NCBI GenBank assembly: GCA_014529385.2
Contig: CM043954.1
Coordinates: 93,179,247 to 93,243,246 of the forward strand
DNA length: 64,000 bases
Reading direction: 5' to 3'
DNA from: Adiantum capillus-veneris
Lineage: Eukaryota > Streptophyta > Polypodiopsida > Polypodiales > Pteridaceae
Shown here: positions 45,757 through 58,255 of the stretch, piece after piece
Layout: each line of letters starts with the position of its first letter
How positions within the stretch are numbered: position 1 is the stretch's first letter
Made by a program: the position numbers and the translations under genes
Notes under the pieces: generated by a model
The model's input: the letters and a program-made list of their open reading frames with translations, nothing else
What the model was told of the DNA's origin: nothing
The model's database searches: none

Positions 45757-45980
45757 TGAAGTCGCGGAGCGGAGCGTGGATTGACTCTCACACACACACA
45801 CACACACACAGATACACAGAGAGCTTACACACTACGCAGAGAAGTCGTTGAAGGGTTATATCCCAAACCTTATTATCCACAAAAGTATAAGTGAGTATAT
45901 ACAAAGAGTTAGTGATAAGTGAGTTAGACGGGCGGGCGGCCATATCCGTATAAGAGGCCACTTGGGCTTTAATGCCAACA
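45757..45980 (-). repeat. Copia-1 5' LTR
   Basis: TG...CA ends, pairs with 27538-27759, and includes a CA microsatellite at about 45789-45811 that differs in length from the other copy. Confidence 0.92.
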
Positions 45981-46002
45981 CGGCTATCATTTAGCCCTTC
46001 CC

Positions 46003-47601
46003 CTACATAATGGTACATTCATGTATCATCAATTGGTACACATTGGAATGATAATTGTGGCTAGTCATGCATTGATTGTCCACCTTCACTTCTTCTTTTG
46101 TTATCTTTGCATCTTCATGTATCACATACCAAGAAGCGCATGATTTTTCTTGATGGGAGAAAGAACAACAGTACCAATATACCTTCTTAGGCTTTCCCTT
46201 GAATTGTTGGTTCTTCAAGTCCTTTAGAAGAATACGACTTAAATACGGCTTTAGTAAGTAGCCATTCACCTTCTTAAGATGCTCCTTTTCATCCAAGTCC
46301 ATTAGTTGCTAGTAGCAGGTAAAGGCCTTCTTGGCAATAATGGCCCCTACCACCTAGTCTCAAACTTGGTATCAAACTCATTATCAAGTCAGTTTTCATA
46401 CCTTAATACTAGATCTCTTTCTTTCATTTTATTCTCTTTCAATGGGGTGTTGAACTTCTCCATTGCTTGTACAGATCTTCTTCTATAGCAATCATAGGCA
46501 ATTTCTCTTTTCTATTCTAACTCTATCAGGTGAGATTCCGAAGTCAATCTACCCATGCTTCTTGCTCATCTTGCATCATTTTTCTTGTGACAACACTATC
46601 GGAATGTTGAGCTCAATTGGTTGCAATGCTTTTTGGCCATACCCCAGGTGAAATGGTGTAAAACTAGTTTCCTCTTTGTAAGTAATTCGGTATGCCCATA
46701 GTGCTCCATCTAAGAACTCATCCAAAGCTTTGTTTTGTTTTTCACCATCTTTCTAATGATTCCTTTAATGACACCATTAGCCTTCTCCACTGACCCATTT
46801 GAGTAGGGATAATAGGGTGTGTTATGACGATATAAAATATGAAGCTCTTCACAAATAAACCTTTCCTCAATCTTGGGCAATTACAAAAAAAGATGTGCCA
46901 AATCTACAACAAATATGAGTGTGACAAACTTGGTCAATGTTTTCTCGTTTACTTTTGTCACACTTTGTGATTTCACATCTAATCATGTAGTCTCTGGCCA
47001 CTAGAATGTAGAGCTTGCTTTCACTTGTCCTAGGTAGTGGACCCATCGCATCAATAGCCCAATTTTCAAAAGGACCATTTGAAACTACCAACTAATGTGG
47101 ACCATGAAAGAACCTTTTGTTTCCATTGATTTGCAGCATGATAGCTTTTATACCAATGGTGAGTATCAATGTGCACGCTTGGCCAAATATACCCAGCAAG
47201 CAAAATCTTCTTTAGAGTTAGGTCTTGTGCAAAATGATCACCACATGCTTCTTCATGCAAACCTTCTAAAATAGTTGGAATCTCCTTGATTGTAGGTACT
47301 ATTCTACAAACTTGATCTTTTCTTCATTGATAGAGGGTACCACCCTCCAAGAATAGATATAAACTTATCTTCTTTATGAGTCTCCTTGAGCCTTTGTGAA
47401 TCCTTGTGGAAACCCGCCTTCCAAAATGTACTCAACTATGGGAGCGAGTGACTCCATTCTTTGGTACCTTGGTTGCTTTATTGTTGTTGTCACCTTGATG
47501 ATCTGCACTTCTTTCTCAACATATGAAACTGTTTGTTGTGCAAGTAAATGAGAATTCTCATTTTGTTTTCTAGGAATATGCACCTGTTCAAATTTAAACA
47601 T
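46003..47601 (-). pseudogene. Gypsy-2 RNase H end and integrase
   Basis: From right to left: QVHIPRKQNENSHLLAQ (end of RNase H), the integrase zinc-binding region (LKKILLAGYIWPSVHIDTHHWYKS, HHCC pattern damaged), the core start FENWAIDAMGPLP, then YYPYSNGSVEKANGVIKGIIRK with the catalytic Glu, and LWAYRITYKEETSFTPFHLGYG. Frames change often and stops are common. The segment nearest 46003 (MDLDEKEHLKKVNGYLLKPY) is probably the integrase C-terminus, though I cannot match it. Confidence 0.75.
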
Positions 47602-48642
47602 CCTACAGGTGGCATGGACCTTTTACCTTGGCCTTTTATTCTTGCATGCACATCTGTGTATTTTTTAAGGCAAAAAGCCTAGGAAACTTCTTTGCACATA
47701 TTTAAATTTCTCTCTAAATCTTCCCTTTTAAGTATTTTGGATAGCATACCTTCTAACATCCCTTCATCTTACACACTTTGGTTCTAAGCTTCTTTAGCTC
47801 CACTCTCCAACTTATATTCTCCCAACGACCAGCCAAGAGCCTGTCCTTCATCATGTCAGGTGGAGGTACCTGTGATGCTAAGCCCTTGCACATCCTCTCC
47901 CATGCCATTGAAAACTTACGTATGTACGCATCTACTCGCTCACCTTCTCTTTGCACCAAACCCTGTACTTCTTGCCACACTTTGTCAAGATCTTCTGTCT
48001 TCACAAACTCCACTTCCAATCTATGCCTTAGATTGTCCCAACTTAATCTCACGGGTGAATTAGCCGCACGCAACTTCTCTTCAAATGATTTGGACCAAAC
48101 TCGTGCATCACTCTTCAAACAAATCTAGAAAAGACGTAACATTTGCACAGGATCATGAATCTGGTTGCTAATGCAGGCAACCTCCATCTTTTCCAAAAAA
48201 TCTTCCACATCTTCATCACTTCTTCCATGAAATTCCGGATAAGAGAAAGCCATGGCTACCCAAGTTTCGATGCTTTGAGAACCCCTTCTAACACGGCCGC
48301 AAAATCCCCCCAATAAGCTTCAAATCTATCAAAAAAGGCACTGAAATTTGCACTTATGTCCTGCTGCAAGCCTTTGATCTTTGCATCTGCGTCCGAAGTC
48401 GACACCACCTTTCGATACCTTTGTAGAAATTGCTCACAAAATCTGATCCAATTCTGCTTGTGTGCATCTTCTAAATCATCGAACCAAGATTTTGCTTTAC
48501 CTCGTAGTACCAAAGGTAGATTCTGGAGCTTTGCTTCATCACCTGGCATCCGCAGTATTGTCAGCATAAATAGTTCCAAATCGGCAAGACAATCATCTAC
48601 ATCTTCATCTCCTTTGAATACCGGACCAAATTCCTGCTTCAT
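47602..48642 (-). pseudogene. Gypsy-2 gag
   Basis: ATG at 48642 begins a gag with two similar parts: KGDEDVDDCLADLELFMLTI...LPLVLRGKAKSWFDDL...FLQRYRK, then MAFSYPEFHGRSDEDVEDFLEKM...ARVWSKSF..LRHRLEVEF...YIRKFSMAWERM. Protease and most of reverse transcriptase/RNase H are missing between this and the 47601 frame, so the element is internally deleted. Confidence 0.7.
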
Positions 48643-49360
48643 CTTGATTCACGAAAACTTTGTTAGGAAACAATCAGTGGGTCCTCAGTGAGGGCACCAC
48701 AAGATAAAATGGGGAAATGAGATAACCACCAGCACACAATCCGAATGCCTCTCTATAGCCCAGTGATTCCACGGCACCCCTATCCCCTCGCAAAAACACA
48801 CCTTGATACACAATCTGCAAACGGCTATTTCCCTTGCCGGAACCCAACCAACCCTGACCGTATACACCCGATCGCAAAGCATGCTCTCCTCGGCTCCCTT
48901 CCCCTTGCTCTTCAAGCCCTGACGGCCCTCCCAAACCACAGTCCCTCAACCCTTTTCAATTGCATCCCTTGGCCGCTTCCTGCTCCATGTGCTGGCTGTA
49001 ACCTTCTATAGACGTCCGCCAGATGACGCTTCCTCAAGCCTGCAACCAAAGGTCCTTCTATGGTCCTTGGCCCTGGTCGACCCTCTCACCATCCACGGGC
49101 TACCCCCCCTACATGCAGCTTCCTCATGCCTCTCTTTGGCCACTAGCAATATCGCTAGTGGTCACCTCCTCTGTAACTTGCCTGCTTCCTGGCTTCCATG
49201 CAACTGCAGTGCTAGCCCCTTTTCTACTGTTGTATGGCGCCCAAGTCCGTAACCTCTATCCAACTGGCCGCTTTCGGGCTCCCTTCAATGCAATAACTAC
49301 GCTCGTCACGCAGTTTGGCAACCTTACCATGCAGTAGAATTCGTTTTTTTTAAAAACCCC
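48643..49360 (-). other. Gypsy-2 leader and probable 5' LTR
   Basis: A short leader contains TGGTGCCCTCACTGAGG on the - strand (about 48679-48696), which resembles a primer-binding site. The GC-rich, non-coding sequence to its right would then be the 5' LTR. Its outer end is uncertain and no partner LTR was found in the window. Confidence 0.4.
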
Positions 49361-50676
49361 AAGCCAACTTCTAGCTTTACCTTATTACAACAAATCCCTG
49401 TGTGGCCTAATTTTCCAAACTCCGGATGACTTGAGTTGCCGCGAAGACTAAATTTAACTCCACTTCCCATGCCCTTGATTGTGCTCGATAGTCGATGTCA
49501 AAACAGATCCAATTTGCCACCCCTCAATTCCTTTCTCCAAATGGCTTCGACTCCGAGGCTCCACACATTGGGAAGAGCACCACCTTTACGAGTGTCGACA
49601 ACCTTGCGTTGCAACTTCTCGACATGGCCTCCAATCAGAGGTTTGCTAGCCTTCTAGGTATCCAAAGAGCTTCAAGCTCATTAGAATGGAGTAGCCCACT
49701 GCATACACATCATAGCTCCAAAACCATTGGGCAATGATTGACTAATTGCTTCCATATGGCATACTCTTCTACCAAGAGCTTCAAATGCAAGTCTATAAAG
49801 CTTGAATGGTAGAGAGCATCAAGAGCTTGATCTGCTAACTATCACATTTGGCATACACTTCACAACAAGATCTTTTGTTCTCTGCTTCTAGCACCTACTC
49901 AAGCATTTCTCCGTCAGGCTACTGATTTCCACACCGCTACTGGCACTTCCATGGGTCAACATAGATTGGGTGCACCAACATCTTAAGAAGGTTAACCACT
50001 ACAAGAGTATATAATACCCATAGTGGACCCTCAAGTCCCTTATAAGTATAACTAACACAGATAAAGAAAAAAATATCAGAGGAGGAGATTGATACACTAA
50101 TCCCTAATCCTTCTCCTAAGTGTTACCCTATAGCTATGCATGTAACTTGCATAGAAGACAGATTGTGTGACACTAGTATATTGGACTTGCACTTTTTGTT
50201 GCACCTTGACCTACAAAACATGCAAAACTACAAACATTAGTACACATAAAAATAGAAGAGAACCAAATTAGTACAATTATCCTAAAAGTATGCTAGGTCA
50301 TGTCTTGTCCAAGAACCCTTGGCCTTGTCTTAGAAGCCAAAAATCCTTTGTCAGCTTTGCCTGTGTTGTAGGAGACTCTAAGGTCACACATATACAAAAA
50401 GGATACTACTTAAACGACCAAGGAGATGTGGGCCATCATAGCCGTCCTTGCAACCCTTAGTAATTGTAAGCAGATCGGTAAAGTTACCTTGGAGACAAAA
50501 ATCTCTTGTTGAACTCTTAACTACTGCCACTTGACAGCTTAGAGCTGCTTTCCTTGAAAGCATACCTGTGAAGGGTCAACAAACAAGTGACCATCAACAA
50601 TAAGTCAATTGGCATTCATAATCTTGGTCATACACAAGCTATATGGCTCCTATACACACTAGCAATGTTATAGAAT
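49361..50676. other. No gene recognised
   Basis: There is an open frame at 49495-49737 (+) with a product I cannot match. The rest is AT-rich with many stops. Nothing supports a gene. Confidence 0.35.
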
Positions 50677-52100
50677 TGTCATAATAACTAATATCTAATT
50701 CTCCTAAATGATTTTCTCATGTTAAAATTATCATTTAATATGGGGAAGTACCAAGGGAGAAAAAGCTAGAATATTGGTGAGGCTGGCAGACCGGTCTCAG
50801 TAGGGATCCAAAGGAGAGAAAATAGGGATCCAAAGAGGGACCATCTACAAAAGAGCAATGTGCATCAATGGGATTCAAAGACCCTAAGGTTAACCCCATT
50901 AAGACTTCCAAAAAGCTTAGGTTCCAAAATTAAATGAAATGCTCAATGGGCAAACCTTAGGGAAATTTGGATGCTTGTGGGAAGACTCAAAAGTCTTCCC
51001 ACGTCCCTATCAAGCAAGGGACAAGCCATTTTTATAGGGGATGAGAGAGAAACACACACACACTCTTCCAAGGTCCCTTTACACAAAGGGCATAGTGGAC
51101 ACATGTCAGCTTCCTAGCCCAGTTGCCCCCAAGGTGCATTCAAATCCTATTGGATGGCCATAGAGGTGGACCAATGAGAATTAGGCTAGAGTAAATTTAG
51201 TCTAATTCATTTAAAAACACTTGATAAAAGAACCAGTACAAATTAAGCTCTCTAGAAGACTATTGGACAGTCTACCAAAGGGTCTAATGAGCATTCAGCA
51301 ACACAATGGCTTGCTTGATTCCTATTGGCCAGAAGACTAAGAGGTCCAATGAGAGTTTAATTGAATTATTTAAATACCTAAAGCTCTCACAAAAGGGGAA
51401 GGGGGGACACATGTCACAAGGCTAGCAATTATGCTTCTAATTTCCTATTGGCTAAGCTTGGCATGAGCCAATGAGGAGCCAGCAAGAGGAAAATAGCAAG
51501 AGGGGTCGACCGAGAGAGAGATAGGGCTTATTTTTGCAGGGCATTATCACACACACACACTCACACAAGCTCATGTGTGAAGAAAAGAAGACCATCTCCT
51601 TCTCGAGCTTTAATGGAAACCTCATTATCTACTCCAAGCTTGTGAGAAGGGAGGCTTTACACCAACAACTCTTGGCTTTGTGATGCAAATCCAACCAAGA
51701 GCCAAGCTCCACTGCATGCTCATCTCCTCTACCATGCTAATTACTAAGCTATGCTAAGCTATTAAGAGTGATTATGTGAGGAGACATACTTCTTTCTCAT
51801 AAGAATACTTCTTCTTCCTCTCGATCTACTCTCATACCCCACTAGCTCTCACCATCTTCGAAGGTGTGTGAGGTCTTGGGTCCGAGACCGTGAGGGAATT
51901 GATGTTTTGTTTTCAAGTGTAAGCTTGGTGCTTGAAGCTTCCATCTTCATTGCACCAGCAAGTTATTGAAGGAACACAAAGTATTGTATTGTAAAATGTC
52001 TCCCTTGATGGGGGAAACCTATAATACAAAGCCTTTTGGAGGGGGGACCGGCTCCATGTAAATCCGGTCCTCAACTGTTGTCAATAGCTTAATTTCTCTC
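50677..52100 (+). repeat. Gypsy-3 5' LTR with CCAAT/ATTGG inverted pairs
   Basis: About 1.42 kb. It holds ~145 bases near its 3' end (around 51905-52050) absent from the other LTR. Four spaced CTATTGG...CCAATGAG pairs lie at about 51146-51178, 51261-51290, 51321-51354 and 51443-51474. Confidence 0.85.
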
Positions 52101-52110
52101 CGAAGAGATG

Positions 52111-52287
52111 CTGCATCCCGAGTCCATTCTCCGACATGAAGACAAGGTATTGAGAGGCGGTAAGATTATCCGACGATATCTTATTAAGTTTAAGAACTAT
52201 CCTTTTGAAGATGCTAGATGGATGCAAGGCATACAATTAGAGGATAAACTAAACCTTGTCAATGCTTACAATGATTCCTTAGAGTAA
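52111..52287 (+). pseudogene. Gypsy-3 integrase C-terminus (chromodomain-like)
   Basis: About 58 codons read LHPESILRHEDKVLRGG then IIRRYLIKFKNYPFEDARWM and end at TAA 52285-52287. This is the chromodomain-like tail of Ty3/Gypsy chromovirus integrases, which in intact elements can target chromatin. It joins the left LTR directly, so everything upstream is deleted. Confidence 0.8.
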
Positions 52288-52639
52288 GCAAACTTAAAAA
52301 TGTTTAAATGAACAAAGTTTTTGTCTTATAAGACTCTTTTTATTTATAGTGCGCACATGTTAATGAGTATGCATGCTTAGGATCATGTTTGCGGAGACGA
52401 CGTCTCCCGAACACCAAGTAGAGCTTGTCGATCTACTATGGAAGATTCATACAGACTAATGTGCAAACAGGCTTGCGACAGATAACACTCTCAAGAACCA
52501 AATGGACTAGTCATCCATTCTGGGACGATGACGTAGAGTAAAATACGGATCCTCTACCCGCTAGCAAACAGATTGATGACTAGGCTTTATCGTCTCTATT
52601 TCATAGTCGAGGACGACTACAATTTCAATAGAGAGGTAA

Positions 52640-53898
52640 TGTCATAATAACTAATATCTAATTCTCGTAAACGATTTTCTCATGTTAAACTGATTATTTA
52701 ATATGGGGAAGTACCAGGGGAGAAAAAGCTAGATATTGGTAAGGCTGACAGACCAGTCTCATTAGGGATCCAAAGGAGAAAAAGTCGGGATCCAAAGAGG
52801 GACCATCTACAAAAGAGCAATGTGCATCAATGGGCTTCAAAGACCCTAAGGTTCGGCCCATTAAGACTTTTAAAAAGCTTAGGTTCCAAAATTAAATGAA
52901 ATGCTCAAAATGATCAAACCTTGGGGAAATTTGGATGCTTGTGGGAAGACTCAACAGTCTTCCCACATCCCTACCAAGGAGGGGGCGAGTCATTTTTGTA
53001 GGTGATGAGAGATAAACACACACACTCTTCCAAGCTCCCTTTACACAAAGGGCATAGTGGCCACATGTCAGGTTCCTAGCCCAATTGAACCCAAGGTGAA
53101 TTCAAATCCTATTGGATGGCCATACAGGAGGACCAATGAGAACTAGGCTAGAGTAAATTTAGTCTAATTCATTTAAAAACACTTGATAAAAGAACCAATA
53201 GAAATTAATCTCTCTAGAAGACTATTGGACAGTCTACCAAAGGATCCAATGAGCATTCCGTAGCCGAATGGCTTGCCTGATTCCTATTGGCCAAAAGACT
53301 AAGAGGTCCAATGAGAGCTTAATTGAATTATTTAAATACCTAAAGCTCTCACAAAAGGGAAAGGGGAGACACATGTCACAAGGCTAGCAATTATGCTTCT
53401 AATTTCCTACTGGCTAAGCTTGGCATGAGCCAATGAGGGGCCAGCAAGAGGAAAATAGCAAGAGGGGTCGACCAAGAGAGAGGGGGGAGTGATTTTTGCC
53501 GCCATTATCACACACACTCACGCAAGCTCATGTGTGAAGAAAAGAAGACTATCTCCTTCTCAAGCTTTAATGAAAAGCTCAGCATCTACTCCAAGAGAAG
53601 GGAGGCCTACATCAACATCTCTTGGCTTTGTGATGCAAATTCAACCAAATCCAAGCTCCAATGCATGCTCATCTCCTCTACCATGCTAATTACTAAGCTA
53701 TGTTAAGCTATTAAGAGTGATTATGTGACGAGATATACTTCTTTCTTGTAAGAATACTTCTTCCTCTCGATCTACTCTCATACCCCACTAGCTCTTACCA
53801 TCTTCAAAGGTGTGTGAGGTCTTGGGTCTGAGACGGTGAGGGAATTGATCTCCATGCAAATCCGGTCCTCAACTGTTGTCAATAGCTTAATTTCTCTC
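52640..53898 (+). repeat. Gypsy-3 3' LTR
   Basis: About 1.26 kb, parallel to 50677-52100 with scattered substitutions and the 145-base gap. The CCAAT/ATTGG pairs are kept. Confidence 0.85.
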
Positions 53899-56384
53899 TC
53901 TTTTTGAAGTATTGTTCATGCCTATCTAACTAGGTGTTATGCTTTTGTTGCTCTCTCCATCCAAGCACTCTTGTTGTGCTCATTAGGAATCTATTCTTAA
54001 TTAAATGCTCACTATGTCTATGTTATTTTCCGCTACACACGAGTTACTAGACCATAAAATGTTACAGAATAAATAATGAATCCTTTGGAGTTGGAATTTG
54101 ATTGACAATTAGATTATTAAAACAATCATATAATCCTATTGAAGAAGAGAAACATTCTCAATACCCCAAAGAAATGAGTGGTATGAGGTTTTCCTTAAAT
54201 ATGCCTTGCATATATTTAAGAGATATGACTAACAAGCATAACTCAATCCTGAATGTGGGTTTGCAAGTCCACAAAACTGTAATGGAAACAATAGACTACC
54301 TGCCATGAGAGTCTCTTAGAGTCATGTTATCACATAAACTAGTTTCTTGATAGACAGGCCATGTGCGTCTGTCGCGCCGCAGAAGAAATCATCATTCTAA
54401 CATGTGTAGCACAATGAGTGCATACATGTGCAGCTCCAAGAACGTCCTTGACATTAAATGAGAATATAAAAATGAGCAAAATATACCAGATAGAGTCTTA
54501 CCCAAACGGCATGCACCTTGTGCATACAACCAATTGAATATATAGTACCTGCTGATGCATGCATCTACAACGAAGACAAGCAAATATACCAATCTCAACT
54601 GCTAATCTGAAATAATCTATTAATTAGACAATGATATACTTGCATGATAGTAGAAGTGAAAAAATTAATTGGGTCGAATCTATTCCACCTTACTAGCACG
54701 CCTTGCATGTAACTTACCAAAAATAGAGTTATAAGGCCTTGGCTACAATGACAACCTCAATGGTTTTCACCGACACCCTTAAGTGACTTACACTATCCAG
54801 AACAGGTGTTGATATTCAAGTATGATTCGAGTGTATCAGACACAAAATGTGAACTTGTATCCCAAGAATGCTAATTGCTACACCATCCCCTTGATGCCTT
54901 GTAGTAGTTCTCAACTCAACAAGCAAGTCACTGGCATGGGGTAGAAGCCTTACTTCCCATTATGGCTTTCAAAGCCCCTCACTTTGCAAGTTGTGATGCT
55001 TTCCAAATTAAAGGTTAAAAACACACAAAAAAATAGTAGAACTTGAATTTTTCCAACCTTGTCACTCGTCCTATGCCAACTATCTCAAAATTAAAAAGCA
55101 AATGCTCGCTTGAGAATGAATTTTGAATACAATCCTTGTAGTGTAGTAGTAAGTTCCAAGTTTAATTTAATATGCCTCTCTCTTGGGATGGATCAAGTTT
55201 ATCAGCTTTGTATCCAACTCGTATATATGTGGTGTCTAAAGCATCTTACTTTGAATCCTCCTCATAGCCTTGATTCTGGTATACCTACAGCACATCCTAT
55301 GTACCGTGTAAGCCCCTTGGCTTGGTTCATGCCAGCATCCATTGGTAACCATTCATATACACTTGCAAGGCCCCCCAAGTCCATATTGCTCATAGCATAT
55401 CTCAAATTCCATGCCATATTTATAAACCTGAAGCCTTGCTTCAGATAATGACATCTCAAGAATACAACTTTCTCGAGCTTTTGTGCTCGAAATATTCAAA
55501 ATCTTCATCAGAAATTCACATGTCATGCATGATAAAAGTGTCAAGGGCCTAGTCTTGATTTCTTTGTTAGCCCAAGCACGAGCTTCAAAGGTTATGAAAC
55601 TTATTAATATTGTTATCTCTCCATAGCCCTCCACCTATGAAGGTGAGTGGCATCTCAAAATTCGAAAATAGCTGTAAACATCTTGTACAAATAGCAGTGT
55701 TAATTTTGTCAAGATCGGTTCACCGTATAACAAACTTGAGATACAGTTAAATAAACTCGGCAACACATGACCTTGCTGACCACTTAGGGTTGCAAAAATC
55801 ACGAAATCATGAAAACTTGAAATCTTATGGCCATTGCTCTTTCGATATGGACTTCTGAGAATCAGGGGTCTGATCATCTATTTAGATTGTCATCCGCTTA
55901 TGGAGTCATGGATCCACCTTACTCGACACTTAGCCTTTGTTGGTTTCTCATAAGCTTTGAAAATCATTTTGCCTGGTCGATTTTAACACGAATGCATGCA
56001 TTGAAATTGAGCATGCTTCAATTCAATTCATGCACCGAAACTGAGCATGCATCAATTCTCTATGAATTTGGCAAATATGTGGCGAATCTTGCTTCGATAC
56101 TACAATTTAATCGGAGAACATTCTTCTACCAACCGTGTGCATGTTCCTTTGACAAGGGAATTGGCCAAGTCAAAATTGGTTGCCCAAGATGTGAAAAGGC
56201 AATAAGAAGCATGGCTATGGCATGGAGAAAGGCTACCAAAAGCGATGCACAAGAAAAACGTTAGTGCCGCACTATACATGCCCTAACCCATGACACGGCA
56301 AACAACTTTGCCCGCCCTAGCGGCTTCCTCCACACAAGCGGCATCTCTCGCGCAATTTCCCGGCAGTGTCAAACCTGCCATGCC

Positions 56385-56385
<1 letters not shown>
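53899..56385. other. No gene recognised; possible decayed coding sequence on the - strand
   Basis: Two successive - strand frames (55877-55635 and 55634-55353) give protein-like sequence, for example GQQGHVLPSLFNCISSLLYGEPI and TFEARAWANKEIKTRPLTLLS. They could be exons of a decayed gene, but I do not recognise a family. The rest, including 53899-55250, shows nothing. Confidence 0.3.

Positions 56386-56443
<58 letters not shown>
56386..56443. repeat. GA microsatellite
   Basis: Uninterrupted (GA)n of about 29 units. Confidence 0.95.
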
Positions 56444-56445
<2 letters not shown>

Positions 56446-56490
56446 CATGCATGCAAAGCTTCTCCTTCTCCACACCTTTCCACCTGCCTG

Positions 56491-56502
56491 AGCTCTGATA
56501 CC
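56491..56502 (-). promoter_or_regulatory. Orphan Copia primer-binding site
   Basis: The - strand reads TGGTATCAGAGC, identical to the initiator-Met-tRNA primer-binding site of Copia-1, followed on the right by TGAAAGGCC, which could be an LTR end. No second LTR or matching gag was found, so it may be a remnant. Confidence 0.5.
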
Positions 56503-56679
56503 AATGAAAGGCCAACGGAAACTAGGGCATGCCATTCTCCACCCAACCTCACCCCTTTCATAGACTCTTAGCCTACCTTTAAGAGTCCCCCGAACCTTGT
56601 ATGCTTAGCTTAGGGTCGTGCCCCCCTGGTCCTACTGTTGCCTTGCAATTGTGCACATCGACAAAGAACAAAATAACCA

Positions 56680-56800
56680 AACAAAAAGCAAAATCTAAGT
56701 GTATCTTTATTGGTTATGGTGAGTCTGGTTATTTTTATTGGGTTGTCTTTCTCACAAAACAGTAAGAAGCAGCGATGTCATTCAATGAGCAAGTATTGTA
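56680..56800 (+). pseudogene. Copia remnant (integrase/RT linker)
   Basis: Reading across a few frame changes gives KSK-CVFIGYGESGYFYWVVF and SSDVIFNEQVLY, the conserved linker after Copia integrase (KSKKCIFLGY...RDVVFNE). It is too short and broken to be functional. Confidence 0.6.
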
Positions 56801-58255
56801 TAAGACATTGCGCTAAAAAAAGAAAGTGGACAAGAGGACTTTGAGTATGTTTTCTTGAATGAGGACATAGGTTAAAAAGTTGACAAGGAGGTTCACAGCT
56901 AAAGATCTTGATGGTAGGAGAAGCATCACAATTTATGTTTTCACAATTGGTGATACTACTCTTATCTAGATTTCTAAGTTGCAAAATGTGTGTGTTGTCC
57001 ACTATAGAGACAGAATGCTTCCAAAGAAAGTCACAAAAGAGAAGTTATAGGGGCGTATAGCTTCTATCAACCTACATTGATGAAGGAATGATTAGGGTTT
57101 ATTGGATTACCTCCTCACTACAAGGTGGCAAATTGTTGGAATAGAGGGCTTCGTATCTCTAAATCTTTTTTTAGTGAACCAACGGTTTGATAAGAAACTG
57201 TGAAGTTGCATTGCAAGAAAGAACTTTGAATTATTGATGTTACCACTTGGATAGAGCTACAAAGAATTCTACATCTTGACACCTTATTCCCTCTTGCGGA
57301 TTGTAGCAAGAACACACTTACTTGCAGGAGAAAGTACTACGAGATTCTACATAAAAGAGGACACTAAGGCAACATTGTACAGAATAAAAGAAAAAATATA
57401 TTTTGTAACAAGACTGCTATTTGTGTTGAAATGTCTCATTGATTGTACATATCTAGATTAGCTTCAATTCCCAAAAGCAAGGTTAGTATTACTTTTCACT
57501 AATAACGTACTGATAACAATTTTAAAAACAAATCAGAGGCCTTGAAGAATTCTAGTCATGTATTCAATTTTCTTTCACAAGTTACGCGTTGCAATACCCC
57601 ATTTGGCATGCCATGGCAAATGCTTTCCTTGTTTGAAAATGAGCCATCTTAATGGTTTTTGGTATATGCTTAGACGTGATCTATAAGAATCAAAATTGTG
57701 CTTCTAGAATTCACAGTTTTTCATTCTCAAGCACACTATTCTCTCTTTAATCTCTCTTCTCTAGCTCCCAACTTCTATTCCTGAAATTTTGAGGGCTTGT
57801 CACTGACCTTGCCATGTTCTATCATTCAGTCAAGAATTTTTAACACAAATCACTGCAAATTAGTGATCTTCCATACAAATTTTGAATATAATACTTCATC
57901 GGCAATATCAATGAGCTATATTTTACAGGTATAACTTGCTTCCTGCCCACTTCCCAGCTCTAGCCCGAAAAAGTAAAAAGTAAAAAGTAAATTATACAGG
58001 TGTAACGAATCCTTTCAGATCCATGCAATCAATCCTCACTATAAACCCAACGTTCAGGGTGGCTCATATAACTAATCTGCTTATATGTTTGGGATGTGTA
58101 TATACATGCAGAGCAGCCAGAGGTAGCCAATATGTCCGTAAAAGCCAACTGCAATTCCGACTCACTCTCAAATTTCCACAAGACAACGGAAGTATCCAAG
58201 CAGCCCTTAGTGTAGCAAGATAATGAAGAAGTAATATACTTGCCTGGCCATAACC
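56801..58255. other. Sequence downstream of the dikinase regulatory gene, no gene recognised
   Basis: The portion next to 58256 is probably the 3' untranslated region of the - strand gene; further left only short frames are seen. Confidence 0.4.

Larger units (their letters stand above)
27538..45980 (-). mobile_element. Copia-1: Ty1/Copia LTR retrotransposon split by a MULE
   Basis: LTRs of 222 bp (27538-27759) and 224 bp (45757-45980) both run TGAAGTCGCGG...CCAACA on the + strand and differ by about five substitutions outside a CA microsatellite. The flanks CGGAT (27533-27537) and CGGCT (45981-45985) form a 5-bp target duplication with one mismatch. The - strand order is primer-binding site, gag, protease, integrase, reverse transcriptase, RNase H, polypurine tract: the Copia order. 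Subtracting the 12.8-kb insertion leaves 5.6 kb, a normal Copia length. Stops in gag and RT show it is dead. Confidence 0.92.
50677..53898 (+). mobile_element. Gypsy-3: near-empty chromovirus-type LTR element
   Basis: Long direct repeats 50677-52100 and 52640-53898 both start TGTCATAATAACTAATATC and end near TTAATTTCTCTC. They flank only ~540 bases. The interior codes the extreme C-terminus of a Gypsy integrase, then a 3' region and a purine-rich AATAGAGAGG just before the right LTR, which fixes the + orientation. No primer-binding site, gag or enzyme is left. The target duplication could not be confirmed because the right end is uncertain. Confidence 0.82.

Noticed and set aside
48745-49337. 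Several overlapping frames on both strands
   Set aside because: They lie in the probable leader/LTR of Gypsy-2; products are low in complexity and unlike any family I know.
50677-53898. Segmental duplication rather than LTRs
   Set aside because: Both copies begin TGTCATAA, the right one directly after a polypurine tract, with integrase remains between them, which fits an LTR element.
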